The notes under the pieces: model-generated
Seen by the model: the letters and a program-made list of their open reading frames with translations, nothing else
What the model was told of the DNA's origin: nothing
Databases searched by the model: none
From: Pseudomonadota bacterium
Lineage (GTDB): Bacteria; Pseudomonadota; Alphaproteobacteria; Rhizobiales; Hyphomicrobiaceae
Direction: 5' to 3'
NCBI GenBank assembly: GCA_018242215.1
Contig: JAFECG010000023.1
Coordinates: 164,444 to 228,443 of the forward strand
DNA: 64,000 nt
Made by a program: the position numbers and the translations under genes
Shown here: positions 49,757 to 59,668 of the stretch, piece by piece
Numbering within the stretch: the first letter of the stretch is position 1
Layout: each line of letters opens with the position of its first letter

Positions 49757-52700
49757 ATGGAATCCGCCGATCGCGATGCTCAGAACGAGCTTAAGGAAAT
49801 CCTGCAAACCGAGGGCAAGCCGTCGGATCTGGAGCACCTCGGAGCGGCGCTCATCAGCCGGTTGCTGAACGTACCTGTGGCTGTGGCGCGTGGCGGTTTT
49901 CAGCACGGCGGCGATGCGGGTCCGGCCGGCCAACACGGCCGACGGTTTCGCATCGAGTGCAAGAGATACCAAGACACAACGAGCCTCGATGATCGCGAGT
50001 TACAAGGTGAGATCGACGATGCTTTGCGCGCCGACGAAGCGCTTGAGGCCTGGATTCTCGTCTCGACCAGAGTTGTTACAGAACAAACAGTTCAAAAACT
50101 GATCCTCAAGGGCGAACGCCTTGGCGTTCCCGTTCTGATTATCGATTGGCGTGACGATGATCTCGCCCCGCTCGCGGCCCTCTGTGCCTACGCACCTGAT
50201 GTTCTCGAGCAGTATTTTCCGGGCCCAGCCGCGTCACTCGCGCGTCGCCTTCGGCCGGTCGCTCAAGATGCTCTGAAATCTTTCGAGCGTGAGTTTCAAT
50301 CCTGGTGCCTCGGATTTAAGGCGCTTCGCACCCTATCGCATGAGAAGCTCAACGAAGTCTGGACGTCGCCCCGCGAGGCCAACGCGGCCTTCGGCCAAAA
50401 CGCCGCCGGCGGATCCCAGCATCACCGGATCCGAAGAAAGGCGATCCATGCGGGGCTGGATGGCTGGTGGCAAACGCAGACCCAAACAGACGCGCCAGCT
50501 ACCGTTGTCGGCTGGGACGGCGTCGGCAAAACCTGGGCGAGCCTCGATTGGCTCGTAGATCGCCGCGATCAACACCCCATCACTTTAATCGTGCCCTCCT
50601 CGGCCGTGGCCCCGCTGACTAGCGCCTCGGAAACCGCACTCAAGCAGTTTCTCGGAACCCGTCTTCACGAATTGACTGGGGTTCGCGATGCGGAGCATTG
50701 GACAAGACGGCTGGATCGGTTGCTGCAACGGCCAAGCGATGAAGGTCCCGTCATTACACTGTTTTTAGATGGGCTAAACCAGGAAGCCTCGGCGCCATGG
50801 CTCGGTCTGTTCAAGCAGCTCCAGAGCAAAAACTTTACGGGCCGTATCCGTGTAATGTCCAGTGTGCGCACTCATTTTTTTGAAGATCGGCTTGCGCGGC
50901 TGAAAGGCCTGATTGTCGCCCCGCAGCGTATCGACATTGGCCCCTACGATATGGCTTCGGGCGGCGAATTCGATGAAATGCTTGCATTTGAAAAGCTCGC
51001 GCGTACGGACCTGCCTCCTGATCTGATCGAACAAGCGCGCACACCTCGCTTGTTCAAATTAGTTGTGCAGTTTCGCGATCGTTTTGTCGAAGCCGGCAAT
51101 ATCACACCTTATCGCTTGCTCTGGGAGTATGGCTGCGATCGCTCCGGCGAACGAGCAGGGCGATCCTTTACCGAAGAGGAATGGCGGGAGTGGCTGCAGG
51201 AGGTCGCAAATAATTTCCGCAGCGGCTTGAGAGCTTTTTCCAGCAAAACGCTTTCAGAACAGGCCAACCGCCCCGATCGGTCGCCATCCGAAGTCTATTC
51301 ACGCTTAAGCGAAATTATCGACGGGCGCTTCGTCACGAAAGATATATCAGGACGCTATCAGCTCTCCCCAATACTCGCGGCCTATGGCCTGGCATTGGCG
51401 CTTCTCTCGGATCTTGAAAGTTCGCCTTCGCCCGATAGCGACGTCGTGACGGGAAAACTCGACGCCTGGCTCGATCCGATCGCCGGCTTAGATGAGAGAG
51501 CCGAGATCCTGCGCGCCGCCGTATCGATCCTCATTGAACGCGCTATTGCCGATACGGCCTTAGCCGGTGTCCTCGTTACGGCCTGGCTCCAGACGCAAAA
51601 TGTGCCCGACCAGCATCGGCAGGAGCTCGTGGCCCTTGCCTCGGAACTGGTTGATCCCCTGCTGGACGCGATCGCGCGTTCCCCGAACAAAGCGCAAGCC
51701 TCGGCGCGCAGCTGGGCTATGCACGCCCTTCGCGGTTTGCCGAAGGTTCGAGGAAAGGCTTACGAAACCATTCTTTCACGCGCCACGTTATGGCTGTCGC
51801 GCGTTTCGCGCATGGCGGAATTTGCCGGAAATGAAACGGCCGAACGGCGGCACCTTGAGCGGCTAAAACGTACTCTTGGCACAGATCAACCAGGGCGCAT
51901 CGACGTTCTTAGCGTTCCTCTGGAGCTCGTCGATGAAGGCGAAAATCTGCATCTCGTCGTCCCTTCGCTGCTGGAAGGCTTTCCGCTGGCCAATGCGCTT
52001 TCGTGCTTCGAGCGAGCCGCCATGGATTATGCGATACGCGGTTACACCGAGGTCTGGGGCGGGCTTCGCTGGATCGTGCATCTCAACGAAGTCGATCCCC
52101 GGGAAACAAACGAACAAATCCGCGCCGTCGCCGGCGCTCTTCCATCGCGGCCAAAAGAACCGGGTCTCGCTCACAATTTTTCCCAGCGCGTTGCGGCGTT
52201 ACTTTTGTGCTTAAGCGGCCTTGAGGTTGACGAAGATGCGTCGGCCGATATCAACAAAAAGATTCCTAACGGCCGAAGCTATGAAGAAGAGTATCTGGAC
52301 GATCCCGTGCACAGCCCATTTCAGCTGGAACGGCGGCATGCCGAGCAAGTGTTGAAGGACACCTCGCTACCTCTTCTGAGGCGCATTCAAAAGGTCAGTA
52401 AGTTCTGGCCCGATCCTTCCTTTGCGGCGCCGAGCGAATTCATCGACGAGATTGCCGCGGCCGCGGATCATTTTGATGTTGAAAAACTCTATCGCGACCG
52501 CTCGTTCACGCCGGAAGAGCATAACTTTGAGGTTCTGCAGCCGGCTCTCGCACGCTGCGCACCGGATCGCCTCGCTGCGCTTCACCGAAGGTGGCTGCAA
52601 AGCTTGAGCCGATCTTCCTCAGAAGCCCGTTACTGGTCGGCGCTCCGGGCAACGAATAGCTGGCTCCTCGCCCGTCCAGAGGAAGGAGAATCCGCGCATA

Positions 52701-54403
52701 CCCTTCAAATGCGAGCACGCGATTCCGTTTCATCCGACGAAGCCATCGCCTCCAGTCGTCTTGTTGCCCTGGAATTGCGGGCGCTTGCTACGCTTGCACA
52801 GTTTAGGCGTGTTCTGGAATGCGATCTCGCCTTCATACCAAGTGATCTGGGGTTGCTATTAAATCGCCCATCGCCCGAAGACGTCGATCTCTTGATCACT
52901 GAGTACAGCGCGGCCTCAACGAAACAGCAACATGATCTCATCGTTCTCCTATCGGTGCACTGTATCGAGTTCAGCGAAATGGCGTGGTCTTGGCTTGTCG
53001 CCCACGCGCGCGACAAAGAACGCTCCGATCGAGGCGTTCTCTTTCGCCTCCTTGCAAAATCGGATGCAGAAGGCTTCGGCCGCTTGCTACTTGCCGATGG
53101 CTGGTCCTGGCAGCCCGATGCCGACATGTGGATCAACCACTATGGATCGCTCGCGCTCATCGAGGCGACGTCAGCGCTTCCTTTCGACCAGATCGTTCAG
53201 CGGATAGCGCCATGGCGCGTGCTCGAAGCCGCAAGACTTCGCGGCAGCGACGCGATCGAAACACTGCTTGCGGCCGAAGTGGTTGTCAGAATTCTCAACG
53301 CCGATGGCCTCGCCGAGCCAGATCTTGGTTCCGATCTCGTTGTCGAACGGCCAGGAGACCTGTTTCACTACGCCTCGATCGCCGCCGAGCCTCGGCCAGA
53401 CCCGAAAGACCGCGACGATCCATTCGCCGCGATGAAGCGAAATCTGGATGATCCACAAGCGCGCGTGCGCGAATACCAACGTGCCGGCGCCGTCGCCAGG
53501 TCCCGCAGCGAGGCTGTGCGCCAACAGGGCGGGAGCCTTTTTCTTGCCAATGTCAAAATGGCGGATATCGAAGCTTCCTACCTCCAGACACCCGAGATCT
53601 GGAAACCGGTTATCGAGGGGCACAGCGCTAAAACGAGCGATTTTCGCAGGCGCCTTATCCTTGCCGAAGAATGCATCTTCGCGCTTTGCGAGGTTTTACT
53701 GAAGCACGAACCCGGCACGGGCGTCTCTCTTTGGAAAAGCATCCGCGTCTTAGCGCAGACAAAGCGCATTGGGGGCGCGGACATTGACGAAACGCTCCAT
53801 ATGATCTTTCGGGTGCCGGACTCAACGCCAGTCTTGCAAGCGCGCGAAGAGCTCCTCTCGCTGGCTGCTGCTCCGACCGATCAGGCGCTCTTTCAAGTAG
53901 CGATTGCAGCGGGCTTCCACTGCAAATCGGACTGGCTTCAATCCATGATCGCGCACGACCGCGCTTGTGAAGTGGCCTGGCGCCGGAAACGCGCGGAAGT
54001 TCTGGACGGCTTCACAGTCTTCAATCCGCTTCCCACCGCGGACGCGTGGGCTTCAGGCCCAGCCTATACCGATCACGAAACGCTTCGGCGTTCCTCAGCA
54101 ATCGAGCGCTGGAACGAGGCTTTCGCGCGTCATTGGTGGAATGAATACCTCGACGCTGAAAATGACGAACAGGCTTTTGCCGCGTGGACAGTTTTTCTGG
54201 ATTGCGTCGATCAACGCGCCGGAATCTGGATGAGCCGCGAAGCAGAAGGGCGTCGCAAATCAGAACGACTCGATTCGCGCAGGATCATCCATGCGAATCT
54301 GAACCGCGCAATTATCGATCAAAAGATTCGGAAGGCGACGTCGGGCCAAGCCACATACTATCTGCGCAATACTATTGGCATCGGCGTGGGGCCGTGGGCG
54401 TGA
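49757..54403 (+). CDS. Nuclease-NTPase-repeat protein, Avs/STAND-like antiviral candidate
   Basis: 1,548 residues from ATG 49757. Residues about 1-135 form a PD-(D/E)xK nuclease domain of the restriction type (Asp53, Glu67-x-Lys69 in RIECKRYQ). A P-loop NTPase follows: Walker A GWDGVGKT (252-259), Walker B VITLFLDGLN (Asp338), and a likely sensor arginine in VMSSVRTHF. The remaining roughly 1,000 residues are mainly helical with no domain I can name. This nuclease-STAND-sensor order matches Avs proteins, which bind phage proteins through C-terminal repeats and then cut DNA. Neighbours are toxin and CBASS genes. The function is inferred from architecture; no phage trigger can be deduced. Confidence 0.75.
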   Translation: MESADRDAQNELKEILQTEGKPSDLEHLGAALISRLLNVPVAVARGGFQHGGDAGPAGQHGRRFRIECKRYQDTTSLDDRELQGEIDDALRADEALEAWILVSTRVVTEQTVQKLILKGERLGVPVLIIDWRDDDLAPLAALCAYAPDVLEQYFPGPAASLARRLRPVAQDALKSFEREFQSWCLGFKALRTLSHEKLNEVWTSPREANAAFGQNAAGGSQHHRIRRKAIHAGLDGWWQTQTQTDAPATVVGWDGVGKTWASLDWLVDRRDQHPITLIVPSSAVAPLTSASETALKQFLGTRLHELTGVRDAEHWTRRLDRLLQRPSDEGPVITLFLDGLNQEASAPWLGLFKQLQSKNFTGRIRVMSSVRTHFFEDRLARLKGLIVAPQRIDIGPYDMASGGEFDEMLAFEKLARTDLPPDLIEQARTPRLFKLVVQFRDRFVEAGNITPYRLLWEYGCDRSGERAGRSFTEEEWREWLQEVANNFRSGLRAFSSKTLSEQANRPDRSPSEVYSRLSEIIDGRFVTKDISGRYQLSPILAAYGLALALLSDLESSPSPDSDVVTGKLDAWLDPIAGLDERAEILRAAVSILIERAIADTALAGVLVTAWLQTQNVPDQHRQELVALASELVDPLLDAIARSPNKAQASARSWAMHALRGLPKVRGKAYETILSRATLWLSRVSRMAEFAGNETAERRHLERLKRTLGTDQPGRIDVLSVPLELVDEGENLHLVVPSLLEGFPLANALSCFERAAMDYAIRGYTEVWGGLRWIVHLNEVDPRETNEQIRAVAGALPSRPKEPGLAHNFSQRVAALLLCLSGLEVDEDASADINKKIPNGRSYEEEYLDDPVHSPFQLERRHAEQVLKDTSLPLLRRIQKVSKFWPDPSFAAPSEFIDEIAAAADHFDVEKLYRDRSFTPEEHNFEVLQPALARCAPDRLAALHRRWLQSLSRSSSEARYWSALRATNSWLLARPEEGESAHTLQMRARDSVSSDEAIASSRLVALELRALATLAQFRRVLECDLAFIPSDLGLLLNRPSPEDVDLLITEYSAASTKQQHDLIVLLSVHCIEFSEMAWSWLVAHARDKERSDRGVLFRLLAKSDAEGFGRLLLADGWSWQPDADMWINHYGSLALIEATSALPFDQIVQRIAPWRVLEAARLRGSDAIETLLAAEVVVRILNADGLAEPDLGSDLVVERPGDLFHYASIAAEPRPDPKDRDDPFAAMKRNLDDPQARVREYQRAGAVARSRSEAVRQQGGSLFLANVKMADIEASYLQTPEIWKPVIEGHSAKTSDFRRRLILAEECIFALCEVLLKHEPGTGVSLWKSIRVLAQTKRIGGADIDETLHMIFRVPDSTPVLQAREELLSLAAAPTDQALFQVAIAAGFHCKSDWLQSMIAHDRACEVAWRRKRAEVLDGFTVFNPLPTADAWASGPAYTDHETLRRSSAIERWNEAFARHWWNEYLDAENDEQAFAAWTVFLDCVDQRAGIWMSREAEGRRKSERLDSRRIIHANLNRAIIDQKIRKATSGQATYYLRNTIGIGVGPWA

Positions 54404-54687
54404 AGATACGTAATGATTCAGGATGCAGCTCCATGCCCTAGGGGCAAGGAATTATACGTTAACGCTAGCTTTTAGCCGCTGCATAGCACGCTTGCTTCAA
54501 GCACACTTCTGGGCGCAACGTGCTCCGTCTACCGTCCCAAGGTGATCGGCTGATGTTCGCAAGCGATGCCGCACTATATTTTGTATTCGGTGCTTGTCCG
54601 CTTCTCCCTGAAGTGCAGATGGAAATCCTTCTGGCCCCAGTGCGCTTCGATATCTCGGCGTTCAAGATCGGTGATCACGGCCGTCTG

Positions 54688-56106
54688 TCAGAGGAATGCC
54701 GTTGGCACGTACCGTCGGTCCGTCGCGATGAACTCATGAAGCTGGGTCGGCGGCATCGCGTTCCAACGGTGGCCCAGAGCTACGGCGAAAGCGGCCGGTC
54801 CAGCAAAATACAACTCGATAGCGGCAGGCTTGAGTCGCGTGGCGGCGGCCGATACCGCAGCCTTCACTACGGATACTGCTGCCTGCGCTGCCCGGCCCGA
54901 TGTCACGGGCACGGGCATCGAGGCGCCGAGGATATTCGATTGAAAGACCCCGCTTGCAACAAGATCGGCTGTCGGATCCCGCAATATGCCCACGCACACG
55001 ACCAGCCGGTCACCGACGAGGGATGCCGGTTCGCTAATGGCGAATGTAGGATAAGTCTCATCGGGGCGTGGGCGGTCATCGGTCAGCCAGATCCCACTTC
55101 GTGCCTCGATCTCGAGTTCGAAGCCGGACGCAGCGCGGAAAGCTTTTCCGAGCGAAAACGCCGTCGTCAGGCGGTACGATCCGCCGATAGCCAGTCGGGT
55201 AACACTGCGCGATCGCAACCATTGGCCGGTGTGGTCCATCGGGGTGATAAGCTCGTCCTGCCATCGTGCCGGTTCAGGAAACGGGGCCGAACCACCCGAG
55301 AACGCGCTCGCATCGATCTCTAATGCGGTTTCGTCGACTTCATTCCGATCCGACCGCACGTGAATACGGGGAACGGGATTTGTGAACAGCGCCTGCCCAA
55401 GGGCGCTCTCAATCTGACCGATCAGAACATCGCGCCTGAGGGGCACGCCCTGACTCTTGCGAGCAAGTCCGCTCAGGGCCTCGAAGGCCTCCTCGGTCTG
55501 CTTCGAAGTCGCAGTGATGTGCTCGAACGTGCGGGTGAGGAACAACGCGAATGTGTGCAGTCCGCTGTCGCGATCCGGTATGACCCGTTCCGAAATCTCG
55601 ACGGAAGAGGCGATGAATTGACCAAGATCGGCTCCGAACTCCTCGGCGAGATCTTCGCGCAGCTTATCGTCGCTCGCCTTCGTAACGTCGGCGAACGGCG
55701 CATAGAAAGGGCGCGCCTTGCGCACGCGCCCGGGATCGCGGGCGAGCCAGTTCAATGTGGCCGGCAGGCGAGGCGTAACGAGAGTGTGCATCCGAGCAAG
55801 CCCGGGATAAGCGTTTTCGAATGTCTGGAAGGTTGCGAAGACCTCGCGGACATCCTTCGGCGCAAGGTTGCCCGACTTCGCCTGATAGCGCTCGAGCAGT
55901 CGGTAGCGCGGGGCTTGCGGCGCGAAGAAGCGCGCTTCGAGATCCTCAAGCCCCTCGAAGATCAGCTCCTCGAATGCAGGATTGGCCAACCATGCCGGCA
56001 GCCGGGCCAGCCCATCCCACAACTGATAGTCGAACCCGTCCTGCGCGATGACGCCGCCAAGCGACTTCGCATCGCTGAGGGCCGGTGATTGGCTCTTAGC
56101 TCCCAC
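54688..56106 (-). CDS. cap4: CBASS effector Cap4 (nuclease + SAVED)
   Basis: 472 residues. The N-terminal Cap4-type double-strand DNA endonuclease begins GGVIAQDGFDYQLWDGLARL and carries D/E residues in FEGLEDLEARF and the QAK lysine (Lys77) expected of this PD-(D/E)xK variant. The C-terminal half is SAVED-like, with RLVVCVGILRDPTADLV, AAQAAVSVVKAA and IELYFAGPAAFAVALGHRWN. SAVED domains bind cyclic oligonucleotides and switch on DNA degradation, killing infected cells. Last gene of the leftward operon; starts 11 bp inside cap3. Confidence 0.88.
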   Translation of the reverse strand: MGAKSQSPALSDAKSLGGVIAQDGFDYQLWDGLARLPAWLANPAFEELIFEGLEDLEARFFAPQAPRYRLLERYQAKSGNLAPKDVREVFATFQTFENAYPGLARMHTLVTPRLPATLNWLARDPGRVRKARPFYAPFADVTKASDDKLREDLAEEFGADLGQFIASSVEISERVIPDRDSGLHTFALFLTRTFEHITATSKQTEEAFEALSGLARKSQGVPLRRDVLIGQIESALGQALFTNPVPRIHVRSDRNEVDETALEIDASAFSGGSAPFPEPARWQDELITPMDHTGQWLRSRSVTRLAIGGSYRLTTAFSLGKAFRAASGFELEIEARSGIWLTDDRPRPDETYPTFAISEPASLVGDRLVVCVGILRDPTADLVASGVFQSNILGASMPVPVTSGRAAQAAVSVVKAAVSAAATRLKPAAIELYFAGPAAFAVALGHRWNAMPPTQLHEFIATDRRYVPTAFL

Positions 56107-56557
56107 TGGCGCTCTCCAAATTTATTGCCCGCGCCGTACCCTGAGGGTCGAAAAGGCATGCGCCCATCGAGACGTGGTCACCGTCGAGGCGCACAATCAT
56201 CAGGATTGCGAAACTGCCCTTGAACGCCGGATCGGTCACAAGCTTCACCATGGTCTCGACATCCTGGGGGCTCGGCTTGAGCTCGAAGCTCGGGTGGCTG
56301 TGCCACTCACCGATGTAGTTGAACCGCTTGTACCGGTGCTCCGTGCGGTCGAAGAAGCGCAAGGCATTGCGGCCGGCTTCCACAAGATCGACCAGGAAAC
56401 GGGCGAACGATCCGCGACGTGCCTGGATCGCGATCTCAGTGACGCGGAAATCCGAGGGCGCCAGTTGCTCTCCGAAAAGCTGCCCGCCGATCTCCTTCGT
56501 TCCTGCCTGTGCAAGCGCCGATTTGAGCTTCGCAACTTGATTATTCGCCAGTCGCAT
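56096..56557 (-). CDS. cap3: Cap3, JAMM deconjugase of CBASS
   Basis: 153 residues from ATG 56557, overlapping the cap2 end by 17 bp. The JAB/MPN metalloprotease site is complete: Glu22 in KEIGGQLFGE, His86 and His88 in EWHSHPS, Ser96 and Asp99 (HSH-x7-S-x2-D). Cap3 removes the CD-NTase from targets conjugated by Cap2. An open frame to 56680 exists but is inside cap2 and unneeded. Confidence 0.9.
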   Translation of the reverse strand: MRLANNQVAKLKSALAQAGTKEIGGQLFGEQLAPSDFRVTEIAIQARRGSFARFLVDLVEAGRNALRFFDRTEHRYKRFNYIGEWHSHPSFELKPSPQDVETMVKLVTDPAFKGSFAILMIVRLDGDHVSMGACLFDPQGTARAINLESASGS

Positions 56558-58244
56558 TCGCACCAAAATACTCCTTGGCCAAGGCCAGTACGAATGCCTC
56601 GGCTTCTGCATCCTTTGTGTCCTCAGCGGGCGCCGCGGGGTTGCCGACGTTGAGCAACCAAGTATGACCATGCGCCTCAAATACCCAGGACTTGCGGAAT
56701 CCGATCAGCATCCATGCGGCCTCGGACGCGGCTGGCCGACCGTCGAGGACATCAAGCGCAACCCGTGCCGCGTGGCTGGCTGTCATGGTGGCAGCGGCAT
56801 CGTCCGCAACCATGAGCGTTCCATCTTCGGCGAGTGCATCGTATGCCCGTGCCGCCGGACGGGGCGGCGGCATGTTCTTCTGATCGCACCACGCAAAATA
56901 AGCCGCCCGCGCCGCAGCGAACGGCGGATCACGCCCGGGCAGGCAGCTCGCAATGAGCGCCCCGATCCCGCCCTCGTAAACCTCGACGCTGATGAACGGT
57001 CGATTATTGGCTGCGGCGACGGCGCCAAGGAAGAGAGACGTGGCGGCATCGCCAGTGGCATCGATAATCAGATCGCATTCGGCAATCTGCGCAGTTTGCG
57101 ATGCATGGACGTGTGCGGAGCGCTGCCAGTTCAGGTTCTGGTCGATAACCGTGATCTCAGCGCCCGGTGAGATATGGAGTAGATGGCGCTTGAGGCCATG
57201 CACCTTGCGGAAACCAACATCACGCCAATCGAGCGTGTGCCGTTCGGTGTTTCCCGGCAACATCACGTCGCCGTCCACAAGTGTCAAACGGCTGATGCCC
57301 GACCGCACGAGCATTTCGGCAATCTTCGATCCGACCGATCCGGCGCCAATGACGGCCGCATGACAGGCGACCGCCTCAGGCGTGCGACCTGAGCGTGATT
57401 CCGCTTGGTCCGGCAGGACGAATATCTTGCGTCGATGGGGTTTGCCCTCGTCCATAAGGTGGAAGGCCGTCGGCTCGGGTCCTCCGGTGAAGAGCCAGAT
57501 TGCGGCCCCGCGTTCAGCGATCTGCTGGATCAAGCCGGCATCGAGCCCGAGGGCGGTAAGGAACCCGTGCCTGTTGTCTGCGATATCGGCGGGAGCCGGA
57601 CTAGCAAGCACATAGATTGGGATTTCAAATCGCCAACTGTTGATGTCCATGCTTGGCGGTCGGCGCGGCGATGTCCTGTCCTCTGCGTCGTGGATCATGA
57701 TGGGCCAGACTTCGTCCATGGCCATCCATCGCAGCGCCTTGGGATCCTGGACTGTGCCAGCCTTGATGCGCTCAAGGCAACCGACTCCGATCAGGACGGG
57801 ATGCGTTCCCCAATCATATGACTGCACCTCGCCGACATCGTGTGCCGATGGCACGCCGCTGACTTTCGGGTCTTGGGCGCTCGCTTTCTCGGACACCAGC
57901 AAATTGTAGGCGCTGCGCAAGACATCAGCTCCAGTGGCCGATGCCACCCAATTGTCCGGTCTCAGTTCAAGGCAGAGCGTTCCGCCCCTCCCATATTGAT
58001 GTGTCGACCATCTGACGTCTTCCTGCGGCTCGACCCATGCGGGTACTTCGGGAAACTGGTCGGGATACAGCAAGAGCACGGGGTAAGGTTGCCCCTCCAC
58101 GAAGATCGTGCCCAACGCGGCCAGCTTGCCCTCGCGAAAGCACCACCGATCGAGCTTGAACCACGGCTCGCGGAGCGCGATTGCCTCAACGGCACGTTTT
58201 TCCTGCCCCAGCCGAGCGAAGTCGCCGAGCCACCAGAGCTTCAC
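56541..58244 (-). CDS. cap2: Cap2, E1-E2 fusion of type II CBASS
   Basis: 567 residues, GTG start overlapping the CD-NTase stop (GTGA). The N-terminal E2-like domain holds Cys91 in RGGTLCLELRPDNW. A central domain is followed by a ThiF/E1 adenylation domain with VIGAGSVGSKIAEMLVRSGI (GAGSVG at 300-305), LVDGDVMLPGNTERH and a C-terminal Cys-bearing stretch (SCLPGRDPP, AWCDQKN). Cap2 ligates the C-terminus of the CD-NTase to a target and primes it. Its presence with Cap3 makes this a full type II system. Confidence 0.9.
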   Translation of the reverse strand: MKLWWLGDFARLGQEKRAVEAIALREPWFKLDRWCFREGKLAALGTIFVEGQPYPVLLLYPDQFPEVPAWVEPQEDVRWSTHQYGRGGTLCLELRPDNWVASATGADVLRSAYNLLVSEKASAQDPKVSGVPSAHDVGEVQSYDWGTHPVLIGVGCLERIKAGTVQDPKALRWMAMDEVWPIMIHDAEDRTSPRRPPSMDINSWRFEIPIYVLASPAPADIADNRHGFLTALGLDAGLIQQIAERGAAIWLFTGGPEPTAFHLMDEGKPHRRKIFVLPDQAESRSGRTPEAVACHAAVIGAGSVGSKIAEMLVRSGISRLTLVDGDVMLPGNTERHTLDWRDVGFRKVHGLKRHLLHISPGAEITVIDQNLNWQRSAHVHASQTAQIAECDLIIDATGDAATSLFLGAVAAANNRPFISVEVYEGGIGALIASCLPGRDPPFAAARAAYFAWCDQKNMPPPRPAARAYDALAEDGTLMVADDAAATMTASHAARVALDVLDGRPAASEAAWMLIGFRKSWVFEAHGHTWLLNVGNPAAPAEDTKDAEAEAFVLALAKEYFGANATGE

Positions 58245-59245
58245 GCGAACCCTCGCGGTGTGGTCGGCGCCGCCATGGCATCAGGAAAGGTGTAGCCGGC
58301 AGGCGCCACGGCCGCTGCAGTGGTACTGTAGTTCACAGCCTTGGCCGGGTTGGCCGTGGTCTTGAAGCGGTCGCCAAAGACCTTGCGCCACAGGCGCGTG
58401 GCCTCCTCCATGTCGTCTTCATCCTGCGCACGTCGGGCGTAGTCGACGTGAACCCGCACCTTCTCGATGAAATCCTTCCACTGGGCGACCGTCACCTTGC
58501 TCAGGATATCGTTGCCCTGGGCGGCGGGGTCGGCAATGAAGGGCTTCTGTCCCATCGCGGCTTGCTGGGCGTAGCTGCCGTGGATGTTCGCAAGTAACTG
58601 CGCGAAAGCCTCGCCATAGTGGGTCTCGTTGCGTGGCGCGTGCATTGCCACGAGTACCTCCAGGACAAATCCTTTCGGGCGTTTGCCTGACGGGTTCTCA
58701 CGACGCCACCATTTCAGCAGCTTGACCAGCTTCTTGAAACGGCCGTCGAAGACGGTGTTGCGTTCGGAGCTCCACCGCGTGTGCTCGGGCGGGTTCGTGA
58801 ACTTCCAGGTCCCGACATCACGATCGGCGATCATGTAGCCATTCCAGGTCTCGAAGACCGGCACGACATCCATGTCGGCCTGCCAGGTCACGACGCGGAC
58901 AGAGCGCTTGTTGATCCGCTCGACGGGATAGCCGTCTTCGCCATCCTCGAGCGCATCGCGAACCTCGGTCAGGACATCGTCCGGGTGGTCGTTCTCCGTG
59001 AAATTCGTCACTACGATGATGTCGACGTCGGGACGTTCCTGACCATCGCTCGACGACCGCGGGCGGATGGAAGTGTCCCGCGCATAACTGCCGGAAAGGA
59101 AGCTGGTTACCCACCGATCGGAGAACGTGTCGTGGGCCTCCAGATGCTCGCGAACACCATTGTGGGCGGATGATGCGTGGCCCTTCGTGGTCGGGCTTGG
59201 CTCAATATCCGTGAGTAGTTCATGAAATCGTGCATTCGGTACCAT
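58241..59245 (-). CDS. CD-NTase (CBASS nucleotide cyclase)
   Basis: 334 residues. The nucleotidyltransferase core shows LSGSYARDTSIRP (Gly52-Ser53), PDVDIIV (Asp73, Asp75) and VTWQADMDVVPVF (third acidic residue at 124/126). A helical C-terminal lobe follows, ending in an extended PTTPRGFA tail, the end that Cap2 would conjugate. On infection such enzymes make a cyclic di- or trinucleotide, here presumably sensed by the SAVED part of Cap4. The clade (perhaps CdnD) is not certain from reading alone. Confidence 0.88.
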   Translation of the reverse strand: MVPNARFHELLTDIEPSPTTKGHASSAHNGVREHLEAHDTFSDRWVTSFLSGSYARDTSIRPRSSSDGQERPDVDIIVVTNFTENDHPDDVLTEVRDALEDGEDGYPVERINKRSVRVVTWQADMDVVPVFETWNGYMIADRDVGTWKFTNPPEHTRWSSERNTVFDGRFKKLVKLLKWWRRENPSGKRPKGFVLEVLVAMHAPRNETHYGEAFAQLLANIHGSYAQQAAMGQKPFIADPAAQGNDILSKVTVAQWKDFIEKVRVHVDYARRAQDEDDMEEATRLWRKVFGDRFKTTANPAKAVNYSTTAAAVAPAGYTFPDAMAAPTTPRGFA

Positions 59246-59284
59246 TCGGATCTTCTTTCAGCATCCAAAATTCGAATATGGCGA

Positions 59285-59650
59285 TCAACTCAGTCGGAAG
59301 CGAAATCCCAGTTTCTCTCGAGCAATTTTGTTCAAAGCGAAAAATGAAGCGCGGTCACCCAAGTTGTCGCCAACCTTCTCAAGGTACGACATTTGCCAGT
59401 CTCGCAACTCGTCTTCATCTCGTGCAAGCCAATGCCATCCCAGCTCGAAGGCGGCGGAAAAACAGCGAGTACGGGCATACTCGGCGAATAGCTTCGCCAC
59501 CTCGGTCCGCTCCAATTCGCGAGGATCGAGAAGAAGAGACTGCGCGATTTCCGGCGTTGCGACGCGCGCCACATGATCTGCTATCAGCTTCGGTTCCCTA
59601 TCCCTGAAAATTGCGAGAGCACGCTCAAACCGATCTTCGTCTTCCGTCAT
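59285..59650 (-). CDS. Unrecognised ORF between TIR and CBASS genes
   Basis: 121 residues from ATG 59650 (GTG 59659 gives 124). An acidic, helical, soluble protein: TEDEDRFERALAIFRDREPK, ADHVARVATPEIAQSLLL, RTRCFSAAFELGWHWLARDE. No signal, membrane helix or metal motif. It starts 19 bp after the TIR gene stop and ends 39 bp before the CD-NTase start, same strand, so it is part of the defence operon. It may be an adaptor or regulator of the TIR module. Confidence 0.7.
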   Translation of the reverse strand: MTEDEDRFERALAIFRDREPKLIADHVARVATPEIAQSLLLDPRELERTEVAKLFAEYARTRCFSAAFELGWHWLARDEDELRDWQMSYLEKVGDNLGDRASFFALNKIAREKLGFRFRLS

Positions 59651-59668
59651 GTTTTCCACCGCTGCCCG

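Noticed and set aside
54520-55323. Plus-strand frame opposite cap4
   Set aside because: Cap4 nuclease and SAVED sequence is on the minus strand. The plus frame is Arg/Gly-rich without family features.
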